Notes: a model not told the origin generated them from the sequence alone. 42,527 bases of DNA from Chara braunii (GCA_003427395.1 BFEA01000192.1:1655769-1698295); one strand, 5' to 3'; counted from the first letter of the stretch, positions 30,520 to 41,939 are shown. Numbers and translations: made by a program.

Positions 30520-33500
30520 ACAAAAACGGCTAAGTTCCCGTACAAGAAAAAAAAGAAAATAATTGTAATCTTCAACATAGCCCTCAGGAGGGTTGAAAGG
30601 TGGGAGACCTCCCGAAAACGGCTAAATTTCCGAGGAAGAAAAAAAAGAAAAATAAGTGTAATCTTCGGCGAAGCCCTCGGGAAGGTTAGTGGGTGAGAGA
30701 CCTAAAAAACACGGCTATAGTCCCGAAGAAGAAAAAGAAGAAAAAAAAGTGTATTCTTTGGCGAAACCCTGCGACGGGTTGGCGGGTGGCAGACCCCCTA
30801 AAAGCGACTAAGTCCCCAAAGAAGAAAAATAAGAAAAATAAGTGTGAACTTCAGCGAAGCCTTGAGGAATGTTAGTAGGCGGGAGGCCCCAAAAAAACGG
30901 TTAAGTTCCCAAAGAAGAAAAAGAAGATAGAGAAGTGTAATCTTCGACGAAGCCCTGGGGAGGTTGGTGGGTGTCAAACCACCTAAAAACGGTCCAGTTC
31001 CCCAAGAATAAAAAGAAAAAAAAATTCTAATCTTCGGCGAAGCCTTGGGCAGGGTTGGTGGGTGGGAAACCTTTAAGAACGGCTGAGTTCCCAAGGAAGA
31101 AAAGAAAGAAAAATAAGTGTAATCTTCGGCGAAGCCCTGGGAGCGTTGGTGGGTGGCAGACCCCGTAAAAACGGCTAAGTTCCTGAAGAAGAAAAATAAG
31201 AAAAATAAGTGTAATCTTCGGCAAAGTCGTAGGGAGGTTGGTGGGTGACAGACCCTCTTAGAACAACCAAGTTCTCGAGGAAGAAAAAAAAGAAAAATAA
31301 GTGTAATCTTCGGCGAAGCCCTGGGAGGGCTGGTGGGTGGGAAACCCACTAAAAACGACTACGTTCCCAAATAAAAAAAAGAAGAAAAATAAGTGTAATC
31401 CTCGGTGAAGCCCTTGGAGGGTTGGTGGGTGGCAGACGCCCTAAAAGCAACTGAGTTCCCAAAGAAAAAAAAGAAAAAAAATAAGTGTAATCTTCGGCGA
31501 AGCCTTGGGACGGTTGGTGGGTGGCAGACCCCCTAAAAACGGTTATCTTCCCGAAGAATAAAAAGAAGAAAAATAAGTGTAATCTTCGGCGAAACCTTAG
31601 GGAGGGTTTGTGGGTGGCAGAGCCCCTAAAAACGGTAACTTTCCGAAGAAGAAAAAAAAGAAAAATAAGTGTAATCTTCGGCGAAGCCGTAGGAAGAGTT
31701 TGTAGGTGGAGGCCCCACAAAAACGGCTGAGTTCCTGTAGAAGAAAAAAAAGACAATAAGTGTAATTTTCGACGAAGTCCTCGGAAGGGTTGATGGGTGG
31801 GAGACCCCCCGAAAACGACTAAATTCCCGAGGAAGAAAAACAAGAACAATAAGTGTAATTTTCGGCGAAGCGTTGGGAAGGGTTAAGAGGACGAGGACCC
31901 TAAAAACGGCGAAGTTCCCAAAGAAAAAAAAGAAGAAAAATAAGTGTAATCTTCGGCGAAGCCTTGGGGAGGGTTGGGTGGCAGACCCCCTAAAAACGGT
32001 TAACTTCCCGAAGAAAAAAAAGAAGAAAAATAAGTGTAATCTGCAGCGAAGTCGTGGGGAGGGTTAGTAGGTGGGAGGCCCTACAAAAACGGTTCAGTTC
32101 CCGTAGGACAAAAAAAAGAAAATAAGTGTAATCTTCGACGAAGTTCTTGGGAGGGTTGATGGGTGGGCGACCCCCTGAAAACGGCTAAATTCCCGAGGAA
32201 GAAAAAAAAGAAAAATAAGTATAATCTTCGGCGGAGCCCTCGGGAAGGTTAATGGGTGGGAGACCTAAGAACCACAACTAAGTTCCCGGAGAAGAAAAAG
32301 AAGAAAAAGAAGTGAAGTGTAAAACCCTGGGGAGGGTTGGCGGGTGACAGACCCCCTAAAAATGGCTGAGTTCCAAAAAAAGATAAAAAAGAAAAATAAG
32401 TGTAAACTTCGGCGAAGCCTTGGGGAGGGTTGGTAGTTGGGAGACCCCGAAAAAACGGCTAAGCTCCAAAAGAAGAAAAAGAAGAAAAAGAAGAAAAAGA
32501 AGTGTGATCTTCGGTGAAGCTCTGGGAGGGTTGGTGGATGGCAGACCCCCTAAAAACGACTAAGTTCCCAAAGAAGAAAAAAAAGAAAAATAAGTGTAAT
32601 CTTCGGCTAAGCCCTGGGAGGATTGCTGGGTGGAAGACCCCCTAAAAACGGTTGAGTTCCCAAAGAAGAAAAAGAAGAAAAACAAGTGTAATCTTCAGCG
32701 AAGCCTTGGGAAGGGTTGGTGGGTGGGAGACCCCCTAAGAACGACTAAGTTCCTGATGAAGAAAAATGAGAAAAATAAGTGTAATCTTCGGCGGTGCCCT
32801 GAGGAGTGTTGGTGGGTGACAACCCCCCAAAGAACGGCTAAGTTCTGAAAGAAAAAAAAAAAGGAAAAAAAGTGTAATGGCTAAGTTCCCGAAGAAGGAA
32901 AAAAAGAGAAAGAAGTGTAATCTTCGGCGAAGCCCTGGAGAGTGATTTTCGACCGCTTAGAATGACTAAGTTTTCGAAGAAGAAAAAAAAGTGTGAATTT
33001 CGACGAAACCGTAAGGAGGTTGATAAGTGACCTAGTTCTTAAAAAACAAAGAAAAAAAAAGTGTTATCTTCGGCGAAGTCCTAGGGGAATGTGACGAGTG
33101 AACCCCATAAAAATGACCATGTCTTTGAAGAAGAAATAGAAGAAAAATAAGTGTAATCCTCGGCGAAGCCCTGAGAGGGTTGGTAGGTGTCAGACCCCCT
33201 AAAAACTACAAAGTTTCTGAAGAAGAAAAAAAAAAAAAAGTGTAATCTTCGGCGAAGCCCTGGGAGGGTTGTTAGGTTGCAAACGCCTTAAAAGAACTGC
33301 TAAGCTCCCTGATAAGAAGAAGAAAAATAAAGTGTAATCTTCGTCGGAACTCTGAGAGGGTTGGTGGATGGGAGACCCCCTAAGAACGGCTAAATTCCCG
33401 AGGAATAAAAATAAGAAAAATAAGTGTAATCTTCGGCGAAGCCATGGGGAGGGTTGGTGGGTGGCAGACCCGCTAAAAACGGCTAATAAGAAAACGAAGT

Positions 33501-33680
33501 GCAAAGGCTAATCTTCGGCGACGCCCCAGGGGGGTGATTTTCGATCCCAAGAATCGCTAAGTTTCCGAAGAAGAAAAATAAGTGTGAATTTCGACGAAGC
33601 TTTAAGGAAGTTGATAATTGAACGGTCCTAAAAAACGTTAAACTTCCAAAAAAAAAAAAAAAAAAAAAAAGTTTAATTCT
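30520..33680 (-). repeat. ~90-bp satellite array, inverted orientation, segment 5
   Basis: About 35 monomers, mostly with the C-type tail, an occasional A-type (for example near 31880, GAGGACGAGGACCC), becoming degenerate after about 32930 with shortened and partial units. It ends in a long A-run (about 33650-33670). Frames on either strand follow the monomer and are not genes. Confidence 0.93.
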
Positions 33681-34259
33681 CGGAGTGAGGGTGATATCAA
33701 TCATCACCAATTCGTCAACGAAGGGACACATCAACAATCCTAGTTCTTAAAGAGCAAGCACACTTCATTCATAAAAGACGAACCTTTTAAAACCTTCAGC
33801 AAAGAAATAATCAAACTCTTTAGCGAATTCACTAAAAATTCGTTGTGAGTTTCAGTGTACGGTTCGCCGAAGATTTAGAGGCCCATTAACCACGAGTGTA
33901 AGTCGTATGCTCGAAGAAGAGAAAAGTTGTTGTGCTTTGTGTTTGTGTATACTCCGTGGTTGAGCTAGATATATTCCATAAGTTTGGGTGGTCTAGCTTT
34001 ATGCCGTATGTAAGCTGGGTATAAAGGGATAAATCATTGAAAGGCTATGCACTATTGTTTGATAAATTTGACTTTGGGGATGATGAGAGTACTTACCTTT
34101 GTGGTTTCCTGCATGTGACTAAGTGAGGCTACTACTTAATCCGAGTTTTGGTTTGATAGGTAGTTGCTTTAGTTGCTCGCCACGTGCTAGAGCCATATGA
34201 GTTAGTCTCAATTCTTGCATTTTCTGAGCTAAGTTTTTTTTACTTATGTCAATTTCTGC
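33681..34259. other. Gene-free stretch
   Basis: Low-copy, AT-leaning sequence beyond the satellite edge. ATTAACCACGAGTGT near 33888 resembles the terminal GTTAACCGCGAGTG of the third palindrome element (36159). No convincing coding region, RNA gene or promoter was recognised. Confidence 0.4.
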
Positions 34260-34920
34260 ATTTTTTTGGATCTTTTATTTGTACTTGGTCTTGTATAAAT
34301 CTTAGTAAGTCACTTTCCCTACGGGAAGCACTATCGAAATTTCCACAAAACCAAGGAGTTAGTCATATTTTGTCTTTTCAGGGTCCCACTTTTCTGACTC
34401 TTTGGCTTAGTTAAAATCTGGAACACCTCCCTTTCTAAAGCGGGTGATGCCCAAATTTTTCCTAATTCAGGGAGTTAGACAAAATTACACCTTGAAAAAT
34501 CAAAGTTATTTTTAGATTATGAATTTAGTCTTGTATGAATTTTGGAATAACACTTTCTTTACAGGAAGCGCTGCCGAAATTTCTACAAATCTAAAGAGTT
34601 AGTTAAATTTTGTCTTAATTGAACTCAAGTTTTGTTTTTTGAATTCATATCTGACTTAGTATAAATTTGAGAAGTCTCCCTTTCTAAATGGAGTGCTGCC
34701 CAAATTTTTGCTAATTCAAGGAGTTAGACAAAATTTGACTTTAGATGGTTGAAGATTATTTTTGCTTTCTTATTGAGGCTGATATAAATTCTGAAAAGAC
34801 ACTTCTCCTACGGGAAGCGCTGCCGAAATGTTCTTAGTTTAGAGGAGTTAGACTATATTTTGACAGGTGGCAATTCTGGAAAATCCACTCTGTATAGAGG
34901 AGATTCTACCAGGGTTTACC
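34260..34920 (+). repeat. Tandem repeat, ~113-127 bp period, two alternating subtypes
   Basis: Repeated blocks with CACTTTCCCTACGGGAAGC then GCCGAAATTT (subtype 1; about 34311, 34551, 34799) alternate with CTCCCTTTCTAAA then GCCCAAATTTTT (subtype 2; about 34425, 34675). Each block is followed by AGGAGTTAGACAAAATTTTG. A final degenerate copy lies near 34883. The alternation implies a two-unit ancestor of about 245 bp. It could be the leader of an LTR element or an isolated minisatellite; nothing coding. Confidence 0.8.
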
Positions 34921-35775
34921 TTTCTTTTGGCACTTGCTTAGAGATAGACTTAGGCTAAGTTAATTAGGATGGTTTGAGTGAGATCATGATAAAGGAGGTT
35001 ATTCTCGATTTGGACTTATAGATCTAGCTTGGGGATTGACCTGTTTTGTGTTACAGGTCCTCTTGATCAATTGATTTAGGACGTGGGCTAGATTCAATTT
35101 GATCCTACAAGGATCATCTTCTGTTATCACTGATAACACGTCGATTGTCGATTCGTCGGTTGACGACTCAGCTCCAATTCATCCTCAATACTCAACCTAA
35201 AAGGCTTTAGCCCTAGTGATTTTATTGTTTTATTAAGGTTTCACCCAGACTTTTATTGAATGGTCATTTAACAAAGGTACTGAGTATTTAGTTATGGTTG
35301 GTTGGACAGGGGCTGGGGCTTGCATGGTTAAAGCGAGGGGTATGAGTATAGAGATTGGTTGAAGTTGACTCTGTGTAGTGCGTGGACTCTTGCTTGACTC
35401 TTTGATGTGATTGCAGGTATGTCCTGTGGTTCCGATTTTGGATTGGACTGTCTGCGATCACAAATATATATATGGCTGTGAGGAGTCCCACTATGATTGT
35501 GAGAAGTGATCGTCACATACTAATTCCCCTTTATATATATATACATACATATATATATATATATGTGTGTGTACACATGCTGGATGTTTGCGCAGCCTAA
35601 GGGGCCCGCGTACTAAGGATTTAATTAGGGGTTGAGATTGGGAAAAGAAGGAAGACCCCCCTATTTGTTTGTATGCTTCTTGAAGAATTCTTAGTCAGAC
35701 GTTGGTCTTGGGCCTGGATTCGAAGTCCTTGTCCAGAACATCCGAGACCCTAGACTCTGCATTGAAGGGATTACC
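34921..35775. other. Gene-free stretch with hairpin cluster and TA/TG microsatellite
   Basis: Contains three small perfect inverted repeats at 35101-35166 and a (TA)n(TG)n tract at 35531-35574. The segment could belong to a degraded LTR element (leader-like sequence after a tandem repeat), but I see no paired LTR and no gag or pol similarity. Confidence 0.4.
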
Positions 35776-36414
35776 CCCTATATGGTTGGATGGGGGTACA
35801 TGAAACCCCTTTCAGAAGCTTCAGCCACTTCAGCGGTTTCAGGTCCCCACCTGAAATTCCTGAAATTACCTGAAGTGGCTGAAAGGGGTTTCAGGTACCC
35901 CATCCAAATGGTTGAATGGGGGTACCTAAAACCCCTTTCAGAAGCTTCAGCCACTTCAGCGGTTTCAGGTCCCCAACACGTGAAACTCCTGAAATGACCT
36001 GAAGTGGTTGAAAAAACAGGCTGAAAAAAAAAAAAATAAAAAAAATAAAACGTGTCCTCCAAACCACCCGAAACTTCTGAATGACCTGAAGTGTCTTCAG
36101 GCCATTTCAGCGGTTTCAGACCACTTCAGAATCTTTCATTCTGAAATTTCAGGTGGTCGTTAACCGCGAGTGAAGTGGCTGAAACTTCTGAAAGGGGTTT
36201 CGGGTACCCCCATCCAACCATTTGGATGGGGGTACCTGAAACCCTTTTTAGAAGCTTCAACCACTTCAGGTCACTTCAGGAATTTCAGGTGGGAACCTGA
36301 AAACGCTGAAGTGGCTGAAGCTTGTGAAAGGGGTTTCGGGTACCTGCATCCAACCATTTGGTGGAGACCTGAAGCGGTTGAAAGTGGCCTGTAAATAGTG
36401 TGTGTTGTTAACCA
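35776..36414. mobile_element. Palindrome-built element, copy 3 (rearranged)
   Basis: Same modules as at 1758-2733 and 28881-30519, for example CAGAAGCTTCAGCCACTTCA and TTGGATGGGGGTACCTGAAA. The first part (to about 36170) is in reverse orientation: its end GGTGGTCGTTAACCGCGAG is the complement of the usual start. The second part ends in the usual GTTGTTAACCATTTCTCTTT. This looks like two copies, or halves, joined head-to-head. It contains an A-rich segment (36025-36050) corresponding to the T-rich leader of the others. Confidence 0.65.
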
Positions 36415-38330
36415 TTTCTCTTTCTATGTTTCTGTGCCTATAGGGGTAGCATGGTAATAGGTCACACACAGATTCAGAAAGAGAAAGAAAGTCAACAGAC
36501 GGTATGTCTTTTTGTTTGAGTTCTCGGCGGGATTAGAAGCCTAGCTTTGTGTTCGTGCGTCTGTTGAAGGGTCGGCATCATCTTTCGTGCACTATGTTGT
36601 GGAAACGAAGCGGCATAATCTTTTGTGACAATTTTTAAGCTTTTTTTGTGAGGTGATATGTCTTGGCGAAGCCTGTTGCATCTGTCGGAATTGACAAATT
36701 TTAATTGATAGCCGGTGAACAATGAACATGTTGCCCTCAACACAAAAATCAAATAAAATAGTATCACATCGATGATTTACGTGAATGTGAAACCCTGCAT
36801 GTTTCTACTTAGCTCTGTTTCGCTGGAGGAGTTGGGAGATGCTTTTTACATTACTTGTGCCTTCTTTCCCCCCCCCCCAAATATTCCCCTTTGAATTACA
36901 ACAAATCACGCTACTTCAAAGCTTCTTCCGCTTCGTGTTGTGTTCTTTGCGGACGCCTCACGTTTATTAGCATGGTTAGGTAAGCGTTTATGAGCTTTGG
37001 TTTTGCTGAAGTAGGTTCCGTTTTGCTATACTAGATTTGTTATTTGTGGAAGAAGGTTTGGTTTCGCTATACTAGCTTCGTTTTTCGGTGAAGTAGGTTT
37101 GATTTTCTTGGATGCCTGGTCCTCGTTCTTAGATTGATTTGGTTTTCTGAAATTTTGGTATTTTTATTTCGATAGAAAAAATTGTGGCCCTAGTTCACTA
37201 CTCGTGTCAAATGCAGGTTCATGCCACTTTTTTGGCACAAGGACGGAGACATACGCAGTGAGCCCAGGCATATCATGCACGAACTGATTGACTGATTGGA
37301 TTTTGATTGATTGATCAAAATCGAAACTAATCAACCATTTTAATCAATGCATGAACGAACCTGGATCAGGATAGGATAATGTCCACTCGACAAGGTTTGG
37401 TAAACAAGAGACAAGGTCGGTCGGAATGATTATGAAAGTGCAGATGCCCCAAGCGTGATGTGCAACTTGACGTGGGGATGTCGAGTTGTGTTCTGACTAG
37501 GCTAGTTCTGTCCTTTCAAATGTAAGCGGATTATTTTCAGTTGCATAACGCACTGGTTATATGGCTACAACGAAAAAGGGCTTTCAGTCTATACAGGTTC
37601 AGCTATATAGGTGAAGTATTGAAGCTTCTCGTGTTTGTTGTAGGTTTCTTGGCTTGCATATTTTTAGTAGGTAAATTGAGATCTTCAAGAAGCGGTTTGC
37701 AGAACAAGTGAGAACTCTTTCATCACTTCTTCGGCCCCCCCTTTCCCCCCTTCTCCTCTCCTCTCCTTTCCCCTTCCCTTGTCTCTTCAGAAACAACAGT
37801 CTGCAACTTTTTTTTCAGTTTTTAACTGGGATCCTTTTATTTTTAATAGGTGGAAACCACCTATTGTTATTGTGTCATCAAGATTTCAACTCGTGATCCA
37901 TTTATAGACAATTATGTGTATACCATTCAGCCGCAGAGAATGGGTACCCTGTCAGCTCCATTTCGTTTTTTCATCCCTTGCACTTGATCAATTACAGAGA
38001 GCCTGAAACGTACCTACTTGCTTCCCCCGAACACAACACCAAGTCAATTCTAGTTGTATCTGGCTTGAAAGTTGCATTCAATATGGCATAATGAGAAGGC
38101 ATTAAGTTGCATTCAATTCTAGCCTGCAGTGAAATGAAGTAAGATTACCACCTCATAACAACCAACTTAGGAGGGAGAGTTGGCCCAAATCGCTGATCTC
38201 AATAAAAGAGTTGTGAAGACCCTAGGGTAAGCACCAGCGCCTGAAAGGTTGTACGGGAGTAGAGTGGTGAGGATCAATGCTCTTGGTTTGCAATAATCAA
38301 GCTTTTCCCTCAAAACAGTGTGCAGGCTAC
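36415..38330. other. Gene-free stretch
   Basis: Low-copy sequence with no convincing gene. Open frames are short and lack family resemblance. Details seen: a perfect 9-bp-arm hairpin at 37299-37322 inside a looser palindrome with CATGCA near both ends (about 37275-37352), a C-run at 36871-36880, and a CT-rich tract at 37727-37785. Confidence 0.4.
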
Positions 38331-38512
38331 GTAGCCCCCACGACCGCGGATTCTGCGGCCTCGTCCGCGGCTGAGAAAGCTGGCCGCTACCCCGCGGCCT
38401 AGACCGAGCGACCGAGGTACTTCGCGGCCGCCCCACCCGCAGGCGGAGCCACGCGCCCGAAAATAGGGTGTGCGCATCGCCTGCGCATGGCATGCCCCTC
38501 CGGAATCAATTA
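38331..38512. other. GC-rich island followed by an A-run
   Basis: Abrupt GC-rich, CpG-rich segment (GACCGCGGATTCTGCGGCC, then GGCCGCTACCCCGCGGCC) in an AT-leaning neighbourhood, followed closely by an A-run at about 38511-38526. It may be a promoter-type island or the 3' end of a retrocopy. No target duplication was found and no product recognised. Confidence 0.45.
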
Positions 38513-38617
38513 AAAAAAAAAAAAAAAGTGAAATATGGGGGGGGGGGGTGATAACTGGCNTTTTCNTNTNTNTTTNAAAAAAAAAACCTCACACAATTTT
38601 TTTTCTTTTTTTTTTGC

Positions 38618-38651
38618 TGTGTGTGTGTGTGTCTGTCTCTCTGTTTCTTTG

Positions 38652-38695
<44 letters not shown>
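38618..38695. repeat. Compound (GT)n(TC)n(CA)n microsatellite
   Basis: Consecutive GT, TCTC and CACA runs. Just upstream (38560-38576) N bases and a G-run show uncertain sequence. Confidence 0.9.
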
Positions 38696-38710
38696 ATAGA
38701 AAAATAAGTA

Positions 38711-38812
38711 TGGCAGTGTATATTCCCACGTTCTAGGAGTAGATTCATTAGATTTTGATCATCCTATCGATGGAAGTACCATGAGGCCAGCCGCGACGTT
38801 GGAGACTTACCT

Positions 38813-38868
<56 letters not shown>

Positions 38869-38999
38869 AATAAAAAAAATAAAAAATAAAAAAAGTCTGG
38901 CAGTGTAGATTTTCACGTTCCAGCGCTAGTTTCATTAGATTTTCCTCATCCTATCGATGGAAGTACCATGAGGCCAGCCGCGACGTTGGAGACTTACCT

Positions 39000-39066
<67 letters not shown>

Positions 39067-39087
39067 GTATCTATCTATCTATCTATC
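38711..39087. repeat. Tandem duplication, 186-bp period, with (TC)n and (TATC)n
   Basis: TGGCAGTGTA starts at 38711 and again at 38897. Both units run through CCTATCGATGGAAGTACCAT and TTGGAGACTTACCTGTTC into a (TC)n tract (about 38815-38867 and 39002-39056). The second tract continues into (TATC)n to about 39087. Confidence 0.92.
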
Positions 39088-39147
39088 TTCACTGTCGTAT
39101 CCGGGCTCTCACTATTGTTGTATTCTTGCATTTCAGCCTCCTCTTCT

Positions 39148-39769
39148 CCTATCATCATCCATGATTTGTCACCTCATGTGTGTGATGTGCAAGGAGTGGC
39201 CTTTGTTGTATGTGCCGCTCCTTGCCATTTCCAAGTCATCCCCACACTATAAAAACTGCTAACCTAACAAATCTTAAATCCGCCCGCACGGCGGGAAACA
39301 TGCACCAGAAAGGCCGTGGGTCCAGGCCTGGTAGGCCCAGACAATGACCTGGTAGTTTTGCCTGGCCGTGCTAGGAGTTGGTTAGAGTGGACCAAGCTGA
39401 GAAAGAAGGCAACGGTGCACGCTTGTATATAGTCGGTGCTCATTGTGGTCATACGTTTCCTATCATCATCCATAATTTGTCACCTCATATGTGTGATGTG
39501 CAACGAGTGACCTTTGTTGTATGTGCCGCTCCTTGCCATTTCCAAGTCATCCCCACACTATAAAAACCGCTAACATAACAAATCTTAAAGTCGGCCGCAC
39601 GGTAGGAGGTACGGACCAGAAATGCCGTGAGTCCAGGCCTGGTGGGCCCAGACAATGACCTGGTAGTTCTGCCTGGCCGTGCTAGGAGTTGGTGAGAGTG
39701 GGCCAAGCTGAGGAAGAAGGCAACGGTGCACGCCTGTAGATAGTCGGTGCTCATTGTGGTCATAGTCCT
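39148..39769. repeat. Tandem duplication, 311-bp period
   Basis: CCTATCATCATCC starts at 39148 and 39459. The two units stay highly similar through GTGCTCATTGTGGTCATA. Each contains CACTATAAAAAC and CAGACAATGACCTGGTAGTT. A 23-bp relative (CCAGAAAGGCCCTGGGTCC) recurs alone at about 41369. The minus-strand frames in the two units are similar only because the DNA is duplicated. Confidence 0.93.
39559..39566 (+). promoter_or_regulatory. Candidate TATA box (duplicated at 39248-39255)
   Basis: TATAAAAA preceded by CCCACAC, present in both 311-bp units. It lies about 290 bp upstream of the candidate ATG at 39851. Sequence match only; a TATA-like octamer is common in AT-rich DNA. Confidence 0.25.
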
Positions 39770-39850
39770 GTTGCCGCAAGCGTCTTTCTCAAGCCCGGCT
39801 GTTCTCATCACTTGAATTCACTTGTGGTGTCGCAGCGATTGGGAGTCGGC

Positions 39851-39918
39851 ATGCCATGGCCCAGCGAGAAGAGCAAGCAAAAGAGCGGAGGAGCAAAGAA
39901 GCACAAAGAGTCCCGTAG
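39851..39918 (+). CDS. Candidate first coding exon of an unknown gene (weak)
   Basis: ATG at 39851 starts a short basic peptide, MPWPSEKSKQKSGGAKKHKE, followed by SR. It is closed by a good 5' splice-site match, AG|GTGAGG, at 39917-39924; without splicing the frame stops at 39920. The Ser/Lys/Gly composition resembles the disordered N-termini of many nuclear proteins, but I cannot name a family. The duplicated TATA-like sites lie upstream. I could not identify a second exon downstream, so this may be chance. Confidence 0.2.
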
Positions 39919-39922
39919 GTGA

Positions 39923-41828
39923 GGCCATTGGTGGGGTTGGACCGAGTCGTTTATCTTATAGGTTGGGAACGAACTCCAATGAACCTAGCCAACAGTCATA
40001 ACCGGGTGTGTTGAAGAGAGTGGCAAGTACGTGAGCGGGGAGGAGCACGGAAGTACGTTGTTTCTGGGACTGACACTAATATTCTCTGGCTGTTTTTACT
40101 TTTTTTCTGGGACTATGTTGGTCTGTTTGTACTTTTTCTGGGACTGACACAAGTATTCGCTAGCTGACAGGGCACCCGTTGGAAAGACAGACTCTGTAAA
40201 AAAAAAAACAGCAAAAATAGGAAAGAAATTCCAAAAAAAAAAACAGTGTCTATCAAAACTCACGTCCCACGCTGGGATTTTGTCTAGATGCACATGACCA
40301 ATTATCCCCAACCCCGTGTGGGCGCACCTGACAACAATTACGTCCCAGAGAAGTGCAAAAGTCCTAGTGTGAGTAATACTGAGTATGTCATGATCTAGAC
40401 CCATAACCCGCTCAACATTCTGTTTTTGCTCGAGCGTGCTTTTTTAAGCCGCTAAAGTAACGCTATGTCAGGAGGGGAAGGATAGGAAGAGAAAGAAGAG
40501 GAGGGAGAGATTGAAGAAGGGAAAGAAAACGACGACGGTTGTTCCTTATCTGTGTTTGTTTGCATGTTGTCCCATGTGGTGTTTCCATGCATGCTTGCAG
40601 GGCTGGTTCTGTACGTTTGATATATCCCTGTGGTTTTGCGTGATACGTCTTAAACATTTTACCGTGTGTGTGTGTGTGTGTGTGTGAACGAACATGTGGC
40701 TATTCTGTGCGAACGAACATGTATCTCAAGCATTTCACCTGTATCATGCAGGTTTCTCGTTTCCTCTTTCTCAAGAGCAACCTAGAGCAACATAGCGCGG
40801 CCGAAAAATCAGCAGCGTGGAACTACTTTGCATATTAAATGTGACCGGCCTTCTGTGTGCAGTATTGCCCAGTGTCGGAAGGCTTGAACCCCCTGTCAGT
40901 GTCTCTTTGTTAGTTACTTCATGTGTGACCTCTGCAGTTTCATTTCATTGTGTCTGTTCAGGCCCTGATGATGCCCCACTTGTCTGATTGAAATCCGTCT
41001 AAGTTGCATATCCCAAACAAACTCACTTCAGCAAGTCAAGGGGAGAAGATGGTGGGACCCCCCGAGGAAAATATGGAGTGGCGAGTTGGCACCCGTTCAA
41101 ATGTAGCGTCTTCACCAATAGTTATATCCTTTTGCGCCCGTGCTTTGTTTTCTACACTTGTTTCTTTCTCCTTTCATTTTTGTAAATGGTCGAGTCTTAT
41201 GTACTTGGCTTCCTCCTTTTTCGTTCTGAAAAAAAACACAGCTCCAGAAGGAAAAAAATTGAAAAACCAAAAACAAACAGGTCCTTATGGGTCTCACTAT
41301 GTAGTACGCACTCTGCATACACATTCGAGGGAGCATCAGTTCAATTCCTATTCCACTATGTAGCAGGGACCAGAAAGGCCCTGGGTCCAGGCAAAAAAAA
41401 TAATGCACAAGGTTGGTTTGTTGGCTTACGCACTTAGTTTGAGAGTTCAACGTGCAACTGTGTTGATCAGTAGCTGGGCTTTTTGGTTAGTCAAGCACGT
41501 GGGCTGGACCCGTGCTCATACATCTTCATTCTTTCAGTAGCTGTAGTAAAGATCAATTTATGTATTTGTTCAAATCTACTCATGAGGGTTGGTCAGATGT
41601 GCATCAACTTTGAAATTTGTACGCTTCAAATTTTGGTTATGTATTCTCCAAAGGGGTATGTTCCTGTATAATGCATCATAGGCATAGATAGCAAAACGAG
41701 ATATGGTGTGTTCAGTGGGGGTGAGTTTAGTAGAGAATTTTAATTGCTGATTAGAGATAATTTGTATTTCATAAGCCTGAACTACTCGAGGTACGCTTTG
41801 CAGCAAATCCTTCATTCAGATCTAGTAG
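39923..41828. other. Gene-free stretch
   Basis: Mixed low-copy sequence. Seen: a local repeat TTTCTGGGACTGACAC (about 40062 and 40134), a (GT)n run at 40664-40686 and a repeated GCGAACGAACATGT motif nearby. No coding or RNA gene was recognised. Confidence 0.4.
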
Positions 41829-41840
41829 AAATTGTATAGT

Positions 41841-41939
41841 GTTCTTCAAGACATCCGTTAAAATTGGAATGATACAGAGAAGATTAGCATGGCCCCTGCG
41901 CAAGGATGACACACATATATCGAGAAAATGATCCAAATT
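41841..41939 (+). pseudogene. U6: U6 spliceosomal snRNA retropseudogene
   Basis: A nearly full-length U6-like sequence. It has a 5' stem remnant, then GACATCCG, AAAATTGGAA, the ACAGAGA box, AGATTAGCA and TGGCCCCTGCGCAAGGATGA, ending TCCAAATT. The functional core is well preserved. It is not a normal Pol III gene, because CCAAATT is followed by an A-rich tail (41940-41958) rather than a T-run. There is also no upstream USE or TATA at the spacing used by plant U6 genes. A perfect 13-bp direct repeat AAATTGTATAGTG flanks it (41829-41841 and 41956-41968). These are hallmarks of LINE-mediated retrotransposition of the mature RNA. Confidence 0.92.

Noticed and set aside
39264-39811. Two similar minus-strand frames of 69 and 108 codons
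   Set aside because: Similarity is explained by the 311-bp DNA tandem duplication. No domain, and the frames are not bounded by gene-like signals.
40961-41005. Hammerhead-like string CTGATGA ... GAAA ... GTC
   Set aside because: The core words are present at plausible spacing, but stem I and stem II do not pair and stem III would have an impossible two-base loop. Treated as chance or an unrecognisable relic.
41281-41365. Possible tRNA or tRNA-derived SINE around GTTCAATTCC
   Set aside because: A B-box-like string only; no matching A box or cloverleaf could be drawn.
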